Positions 5,128 through 9,244 of a stretch of 9,244 bases of DNA are shown here, piece after piece. Made by a program: the position numbers and the translations under genes. The notes under the pieces were generated by a model. That model ran no database searches and was not told the DNA's origin. It saw nothing but the letters and a program-made list of their open reading frames with translations. The stretch's first letter is position 1. The number at the start of each line of letters is the position of its first letter. The stretch comes from an uncultured Eubacteriales bacterium (GTDB lineage: Bacteria; Bacillota_A; Clostridia; Saccharofermentanales; Saccharofermentanaceae), in NCBI GenBank assembly GCA_900313405.1, contig OMQY01000147.1, forward strand, positions 1-9,244, in the 5' to 3' direction.

Positions 5128-6258
5128 TCAGTCTTTTGTCTCGACATCCCAGTCGTCGAGCTTTGTATAGAAACAACTGTGATTGCCCGTGTGACACGCC
5201 GCGCCGGTCTGTTCGACGGTAAACAGGAGCGTATCCCTGTCACAGTCGATCGCCGAGTCGACCACCTTCTGAAGATGCCCGCTCGTCTCCCCCTTCTTCC
5301 AGAGGGTGTTGCGCGAACGCGAATAGTAGTGCATATATCCTGTCTTCTGCGTCAGTTCGAAGGCCTCATAGTTCATATAAGCCATCATGAGGACCTCACC
5401 GGTCTCCTCGTCGATCGTGATGGCAGGAACCATTCCGTCAGAATTCTTCTTCATGTGGGCCCACATGTCCAGTTCTCTTCCGATCTTCCTTACCGGGATA
5501 CCACGGCCTTCCAGATATTCCTTAAGGTCGCTTATCTTGATCTCTCCGAAGTGGAAGAGGCTTGCAGCCAGAACGGCATCCGCCTTACCGAGAACGATCC
5601 CGTCGTAGAAGTCCTCCATTGTTCCCGCTCCGCCTGAAGCGATAACCGGAACGCTTACACTGTCGGCGATCATGGCAGTGATCTCATTATCGTAGCCGCT
5701 CTTGGTGCCGTCCTTATCCATGGACGTAAGAAGGATCTCACCGCAGCCAAGGCGGTTAACTTCCTTAGCCCACCACAGCGCATCAATGCCGGTAGGCTTG
5801 GTCCCGCCTGCAATAACGACCTCCCAGCCGCTCGGGAACTTATCTTCCTCGCCTTCACGTCTCTTAACGTCTATTGCGACAACTATACACTGAGCTCCGA
5901 ATCTGGCGGATGCTTCTCTTACGAACTCCGGATTCTTGACTGCTGCGGAATTAAGGGAGACCTTATCGGCACCTGCATTAAGGATCGCCCTTATATCATC
6001 GAGTGTCCTGATCCCGCCGCCGACCGTAAACGGAATGAATATCTCATCCGCAACACGCTCGACCATATCGATAACGGTATCACGTGCTTCGAGAGTTGCC
6101 GTGATATCCAGGAAGACCAGTTCGTCCGCACCGGACAGATTATACTGTCTGGCACACTCAACAGGATCGCCGGCATCTCTGAGCGATACGAAGTTAACGC
6201 CTTTTACGACACGTCCGTCCTTAACGTCAAGGCAGGGGATTATACGTTTTGTAAGCAT
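5128..6258 (-). CDS. hisF-hisI: Fused imidazole glycerol phosphate synthase HisF and phosphoribosyl-AMP cyclohydrolase HisI
   Basis: A 376-residue fusion. Residues 1 to about 257 are HisF, the barrel subunit that, with ammonia from HisH, converts PRFAR to imidazole glycerol phosphate and AICAR. The catalytic aspartates Asp11 (CLDV) and Asp130 (VVAIDV) are in the canonical positions, and 'FTVGGGIRT' and '[14 protein letters not shown]' are the phosphate-binding loops. After the usual HisF ending (GRGIPVRKI) a linker of only a few residues leads to HisI (about 265-376), which opens the ring of phosphoribosyl-AMP in step three. Its marks are '[20 protein letters not shown]', '[19 protein letters not shown]', and the zinc/metal residues Cys339, Cys355 and Cys362 with Asp338/340/342. 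The start has AAAGGTGG at 6269-6276 and overlaps the hisA end by 19 bases. Both halves look intact. An internal start at Met265 or Met269 for free HisI cannot be excluded. Confidence 0.94.
   Translation of the reverse strand: MLTKRIIPCLDVKDGRVVKGVNFVSLRDAGDPVECARQYNLSGADELVFLDITATLEARDTVIDMVERVADEIFIPFTVGGGIRTLDDIRAILNAGADKVSLNSAAVKNPEFVREASARFGAQCIVVAIDVKRREGEEDKFPSGWEVVIAGGTKPTGIDALWWAKEVNRLGCGEILLTSMDKDGTKSGYDNEITAMIADSVSVPVIASGGAGTMEDFYDGIVLGKADAVLAASLFHFGEIKISDLKEYLEGRGIPVRKIGRELDMWAHMKKNSDGMVPAITIDEETGEVLMMAYMNYEAFELTQKTGYMHYYSRSRNTLWKKGETSGHLQKVVDSAIDCDRDTLLFTVEQTGAACHTGNHSCFYTKLDDWDVETKD
5452..5467. repeat. 16-bp perfect palindrome at the hisF-hisI junction
   Basis: CATGTGGGCCCACATG equals its own reverse complement. 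It encodes the MWAHM residues (265-269) that lie between the end of the HisF domain and the start of the HisI core. Confidence 0.6.
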
Positions 6259-6953
6259 TTTCTAAGATCCACCTTTCCTTCGTAGATCGCCTTGCCGACT
6301 ATAACTCCGGCACAACCGCTTCCCTTGATATACATGATATCTTCATCCGATCCGATGCCTCCGGAAGCGATTATATCTATACCTGTCGTCTCTACCATCT
6401 CCTTAGTGGAATCAAAGGCAGGACCGCTCAGCATACCGTCTCTCGATATATCCGTAAAGATGACCGTGCGTGCACCCAAAGACTTCATTGTGAGCGCAAA
6501 GTCAACGGCCTTTACTCCCGAGCCCTCGGTCCATCCGTCAACAGCAACTTCACCGTCATGTGCATCGATACCGATGGCTATCGCTTCGCCGTAGCGGTCA
6601 AGAGCCTTCTCGGTGAAGTCGCGATCCTTAATGGCGGACGTGCCCAATACACAACGCGTTACTCCGTAATCCTCTATCCAGCGGCTCAGGGTATCCATAT
6701 TACGGATGCCTCCGCCTGTATCGACCTTGAGACCTGTTTCCTTTACGATCTCCTTTATGATCATGTGGTTGGTCGGAATGCCGGATCTGGCAGCATCGAG
6801 GTCCACAACATGTATCCACTCAGCACCTGCCTCAAGAAAGCCTACGGCCTGGGAGACCGGATCATCGGAATAGACCGTAACCTGATCGTACTTGCCCTGC
6901 TTAAGCCTTACAGCCTTGCCGCCCAACAGATCCACTGCCGGTAGAATGATCAT
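6240..6953 (-). CDS. hisA: ProFAR isomerase (HisA)
   Basis: A 237-residue (beta/alpha)8 barrel enzyme of normal length that isomerises ProFAR to PRFAR, the substrate of HisF/HisH. The start '[20 protein letters not shown]' with Asp8, the second acidic residue Asp130 ([16 protein letters not shown]), and the phosphate-binding loops '[10 protein letters not shown]' and '[12 protein letters not shown]' identify it. The distinction from its relative HisF rests on the 'LPAVDLLGG' start and the 'VDGW' motif. The two Asp residues fit the general acid/base pair known in the family. Its ATG shares one base with the hisH stop (TAATG) and its end overlaps hisF by 19 bases, so hisH-hisA-hisF should be translated as a coupled set. 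Confidence 0.96.
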   Translation of the reverse strand: MIILPAVDLLGGKAVRLKQGKYDQVTVYSDDPVSQAVGFLEAGAEWIHVVDLDAARSGIPTNHMIIKEIVKETGLKVDTGGGIRNMDTLSRWIEDYGVTRCVLGTSAIKDRDFTEKALDRYGEAIAIGIDAHDGEVAVDGWTEGSGVKAVDFALTMKSLGARTVIFTDISRDGMLSGPAFDSTKEMVETTGIDIIASGGIGSDEDIMYIKGSGCAGVIVGKAIYEGKVDLRKCLQNV

Positions 6954-7576
6954 TATCTTGTCCTCCTGATGAACTTGCTCAAGATCTGAAGCCCCGCTTC
7001 ACCGCTCTTCTCCGGGTGGAACTGAGTAGCAAAGACGTTGCCTCTTTCCAGTGCAGCCGCATATCTGATACCGTACTCAGTGTAGGCGGCAACATCGGAC
7101 TCATTATCCGGAGCACAATAGTATGAGTGAACAAAGTACACATGATCGCCCTCGCGCAGAAGTGATCCGGTTACACCGCTCAGGTCGTTCCACCCGATCT
7201 GAGGCACCTTAAGTCCCTTATCTGTTGTCTCGGATGCGGGAAACCTGATCACCTTTCCGGGGATAATGCCCAGTGCCGGGACCAGTCCGCCTTCTTCGGC
7301 GCCTTCCTCCGATCCGTCCAGAAGGAGCTGCATTCCCAGACAGATGCCGAGGAACGGCTTATCTGAAGATGCGATATCCTTAACGGCCTTATCGAGCCCC
7401 TTGGCGCGGAGAGCCTCCATAGCAGGAGCAATTGCTCCTACTCCGGGTAATATAACACCGTCAGCAGACATGATCCTGTCAACGTCATCGGTAATGATCG
7501 CCTCGCTGTGCATATATGTCAGGGCCTTACGGACTGAAGCCAGATTGCCCATCCCGTAGTCGATAACGGCTATCAT
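6953..7576 (-). CDS. hisH: Imidazole glycerol phosphate synthase glutaminase subunit HisH
   Basis: A 207-residue class I glutamine amidotransferase that releases ammonia from glutamine and passes it to HisF. The catalytic triad is visible: Cys79 in 'LGICLGMQLL', and His187 and Glu189 in 'QFHPEKSG'. The start 'MIAVIDYGMGNLASVRKAL', 'LPGVGA' at 43-48, and 'VPQIGWN' and 'YFVHSYYC' are characteristic of HisH rather than other amidotransferases. The start ATG lies two bases after the purC stop, and its only ribosome-site candidate (AAGGAA) is inside the purC end, suggesting coupling to purC. The stop overlaps hisA by one base. Length is normal and nothing is missing. Confidence 0.96.
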   Translation of the reverse strand: MIAVIDYGMGNLASVRKALTYMHSEAIITDDVDRIMSADGVILPGVGAIAPAMEALRAKGLDKAVKDIASSDKPFLGICLGMQLLLDGSEEGAEEGGLVPALGIIPGKVIRFPASETTDKGLKVPQIGWNDLSGVTGSLLREGDHVYFVHSYYCAPDNESDVAAYTEYGIRYAAALERGNVFATQFHPEKSGEAGLQILSKFIRRTR

Positions 7577-7578
7577 TA

Positions 7579-8463
7579 TTATTCTATTTCCTTACCTGTA
7601 AGTCTTGAGTAGCACTCGCGGTACTTCTCGGCCGTCTTATTGATGACCTCCTCGGGAAGAGTCGGTGCGGGATATGTCTTATCCCAGTCGAGTGTCTCGA
7701 GCCATTCTCTTAAGTACTGCTTATCAAAGCTCTTCTGAGCTCTGCCGGGTTCATAATCTGCCGCATCCCAGAATCTCGAGGAATCAGGTGTGAACATCTC
7801 ATCAGCAACTACGAGCTTGCCATCGATCTTACCGAATTCGAACTTGGTGTCGGCAAGGATCAGTCCTCTTGTAAGGGCATACTCGGATACCTTGTTATAG
7901 AGTGCGATCGCAGCATCCTTAAGAGCTGTAGCATCTTCATCTCCCAGGAGCTCCTTAAGTTGCTCGAAAGTGATATTGATATCGTGTCCCGTCTCTTCCT
8001 TGGTGGAAGGTGTGAACAGAGGTTCAGGCAGCTTATCGCCCTGCTTCAGGCCCTCAGGCATCTTGATGCCTCCGACCGTTCCGCTCTTTTTATATTCCTT
8101 AAGAGCAGATCCCTCGAGATAACCTCTTACGATACACTCTGCAGGAAGCATCTGAACCTTCTTAACGAGCATCGAACGTCCCTTGAGTTCCTTCTCGAAC
8201 TTATCAAGTCCCATAGGATATTCCTTAGGATCAGTCGTGATCACGTGGTTCGGAATGATATCCTTCGTAAAATCAAACCAGAATGCAGATATTGACGAGA
8301 GAACCTTGCCCTTATCCGGTATCAGCTCATCGAAAACAACATCGAACGCTGAGATCCTGTCCGTAACGATCATAAGGAGAGAATCTCCCAGGTCGTAAAC
8401 ATTTCTTACCTTACCCTTGATAAACACCGGTAAGTCAATAAAATCAGTATCTTTGATAAGCAT
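7579..8463 (-). CDS. purC: Phosphoribosylaminoimidazole-succinocarboxamide (SAICAR) synthetase
   Basis: A 294-residue protein that joins aspartate to CAIR using ATP in purine synthesis. Motifs seen are the nucleotide-binding start 'KGKVRNVYDLGDSLLMIVTD' then 'RISAFD', the substrate region 'ECIVRGYLEGSALKEYKKSG', 'ILADTKFEFG', and 'VADEMFTPDSSRFW'. At about 295 residues it is the longer form of the family (the E. coli form is near 237). I chose the start at 8463 (MLIKDTDFIDLPV), which has GGAGGT at 8471-8476; the frame is open to 8505, but no ribosome site supports that. It has its own promoter (8537-8565) and is the first gene of a unit continuing directly into hisH. The link to the his genes makes sense because HisF/HisH yields AICAR, which the purine pathway also makes two steps after PurC. 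Confidence 0.95.
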   Translation of the reverse strand: MLIKDTDFIDLPVFIKGKVRNVYDLGDSLLMIVTDRISAFDVVFDELIPDKGKVLSSISAFWFDFTKDIIPNHVITTDPKEYPMGLDKFEKELKGRSMLVKKVQMLPAECIVRGYLEGSALKEYKKSGTVGGIKMPEGLKQGDKLPEPLFTPSTKEETGHDINITFEQLKELLGDEDATALKDAAIALYNKVSEYALTRGLILADTKFEFGKIDGKLVVADEMFTPDSSRFWDAADYEPGRAQKSFDKQYLREWLETLDWDKTYPAPTLPEEVINKTAEKYRECYSRLTGKEIE

Positions 8464-8470
8464 GATATGT

Positions 8471-8476
8471 ACCTCC
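8471..8476 (-). promoter_or_regulatory. Ribosome binding site deciding the purC start
   Basis: GGAGGT, 7 bases before the ATG at 8463. The longer open frame to 8505 has no comparable element and would add 14 residues not usual for PurC. Confidence 0.8.
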
Positions 8477-8536
8477 GCTTTAATGATCTGTGTATAAACG
8501 TCCATTACGGGAAACGCTCCAGGTCAGGACATAAGA

Positions 8537-8565
8537 ATGATAATTGTTAGCATAATGACTGTCAA
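8537..8565 (-). promoter_or_regulatory. Sigma-A type promoter of the purC-hisHAF/IE unit
   Basis: Minus-strand -35 TTGACA (8565-8560) and -10 TATCAT (8542-8537) with exactly 17 bases between them. The start is expected near 8530, giving a leader of about 67 bases. That is too short for a T-box or purine riboswitch, and I see no PurR-type box. The -35 begins only a few bases after the hisB terminator stem. Confidence 0.8.
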
Positions 8566-8603
8566 GCAAAGAGGGCGCAGACCTCACAAGCCCGCGCCCT
8601 CTT
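8562..8603 (-). terminator. Terminator of the upstream his operon, after hisB
   Basis: On the minus strand AAGAGGGCGC (8603-8594) pairs perfectly with GCGCCCTCTT (8578-8569), 10 bp with a 15-nt loop, followed by a short T-rich stretch (TTTGCTT). It lies 20 bases after the hisB stop. The T-rich part runs into the -35 of the purC promoter. Confidence 0.7.
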
Positions 8604-8622
8604 CCGTTACTCTTAGAAAGGA

Positions 8623-9213
8623 TCACAGAACTCCCTTGGTCGATATGACCTGATCCTTGAACCTCTCGTCGATCGATACGGCCTGCCTCAGTGCGCGGGC
8701 GAGCGACTTGAACATCGCCTCCGCCTTGTGGTGGTCATTGATCCCGTAGGGGCTCGAGATGTGCAGTGTTATCCCGGCATTTACCGCGAACGCTCTGAAG
8801 AACTCTTCGAACAGCTGTGTCTCCATCTGTCCGATCATGTCCGATGCGAACTTGCAGTCAAACACCAGATAAGGTCTTCCGGAGATATCGACTACGGCGT
8901 CACCCAGTGCCTCATCCAGAGGGCATCTGAAGGATGCGAACCTGACGATCCCGACCTTATCACCGAGTGCCTCGGCAAAAGCAGAACCCAGAGCGATACC
9001 GACATCCTCTACCGAGTGATGTCCGTCCACATAGAGGTCACCCTTGCACGAGATATCGATGTCGATTCCGGAGTGCTTGGACAGCGCGGTGAGCATGTGA
9101 TCGAAGAATCCGATCCCCGTATTGATATTCGACTTTCCCGTTCCGTCCAGATCGATCCTGACTTCTATATCCGTCTCACCCGTCTTACGCTTGATCTCAG
9201 CTGTTCTGGCCAT
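8623..9213 (-). CDS. hisB: Imidazoleglycerol-phosphate dehydratase
   Basis: A 196-residue, single-function HisB that dehydrates imidazole glycerol phosphate to imidazole acetol phosphate, the step after HisF/HisH. The manganese-binding and active-site motifs are present: 'GFFDHML' at 35-41, '[10 protein letters not shown]' at 63-72 and '[18 protein letters not shown]' at 159-176, together with '[14 protein letters not shown]'. The start '[18 protein letters not shown]' has AAGGAGG at 9223-9229, inside the end of the preceding gene. There is no histidinol-phosphatase domain as in the E. coli form, so that step must be done elsewhere. It is the last gene of its unit: a terminator follows before purC. 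Confidence 0.96.
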   Translation of the reverse strand: MARTAEIKRKTGETDIEVRIDLDGTGKSNINTGIGFFDHMLTALSKHSGIDIDISCKGDLYVDGHHSVEDVGIALGSAFAEALGDKVGIVRFASFRCPLDEALGDAVVDISGRPYLVFDCKFASDMIGQMETQLFEEFFRAFAVNAGITLHISSPYGINDHHKAEAMFKSLARALRQAVSIDERFKDQVISTKGVL

Positions 9214-9244
9214 TTGCCAATTCCTCCTTAACGACCTCGATGAA
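9197..9244 (-). CDS. C-terminal end of an upstream gene, possibly hisC, partial
   Basis: A frame open from the window edge reads [15 protein letters not shown] and stops with TGA at 9199-9197, overlapping hisB by 17 bases. The hisB Shine-Dalgarno lies inside it, which supports real coding and coupling. The ending resembles histidinol-phosphate aminotransferase C-termini, and hisC often precedes hisB, but 15 residues cannot settle the identity. Confidence 0.45.
   Translation of the reverse strand, partial: FIEVVKEELANGQNS

Noticed and set aside
5116..5637. A 173-residue plus-strand open frame opposite hisF-hisI
   Set aside because: It is the antisense shadow of a well-conserved gene, with no independent evidence of coding.
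8464..8530. A T-box, purine riboswitch or PurR box in the purC leader
   Set aside because: The leader is about 67 bases, too short for a T-box, and contains no specifier, no T-box core and no recognisable purine aptamer or PurR box.

Overview
The window reads as chromosomal core-genome DNA of a low-to-moderate GC Gram-positive bacterium, most likely a member of the Clostridia (Ruminococcaceae/Lachnospiraceae-like). Supporting signs are strong AGGAGG-type ribosome binding sites before almost every gene, a Firmicutes-type L10 leader, a short single-span SecE, a CxxC/CxxC zinc form of L33, and an ECF sigma gene coupled to a membrane protein with the typical 'ISEAMSKISEEYRAEAL' cytoplasmic start. 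The genus assignment is inference. No mobile gene, tRNA, rRNA or CRISPR array was seen.

Layout. Bases 1-57 (+) are the last codons of a probable ECF sigma factor. Its stop overlaps the start (ATGA) of a probable anti-sigma membrane protein (54-869, +), which ends at a perfect 12-bp terminator hairpin. Everything else is on the minus strand and converges on it. Read in the direction of transcription, from the right edge, the order is: the tail of an unidentified gene (possibly hisC), hisB and a terminator; a consensus promoter and then purC-hisH-hisA-hisF/hisI (one fused ORF)-hisE; a second consensus promoter and then rpmG-secE-nusG-rplK-rplA; an L10 attenuation leader and then rplJ-rplL; and a terminator.

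The histidine genes cover ring formation (HisA, HisH, HisF), the two steps before it (HisE, HisI) and the dehydratase after it (HisB). HisF/HisH also releases AICAR, a purine intermediate. This gives a metabolic reason for purC (SAICAR synthetase, two steps before AICAR in the purine pathway) to head the same transcription unit. The second block is the classic secE-nusG-L11-L1-L10-L12 cluster, but no rpoB follows rplL: the cluster ends in a terminator.

The most interesting points are the HisF-HisI fusion with a 16-bp perfect palindrome at its junction; a fully readable terminator/antiterminator pair in the rplJ leader; two mutually exclusive hairpins over the hisE Shine-Dalgarno; long acidic low-complexity C-terminal tails on both L10 and SecE; and a NusG whose KOW glycine is replaced by cysteine. 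No wholly new system was found. These are variations on well-known core genes.
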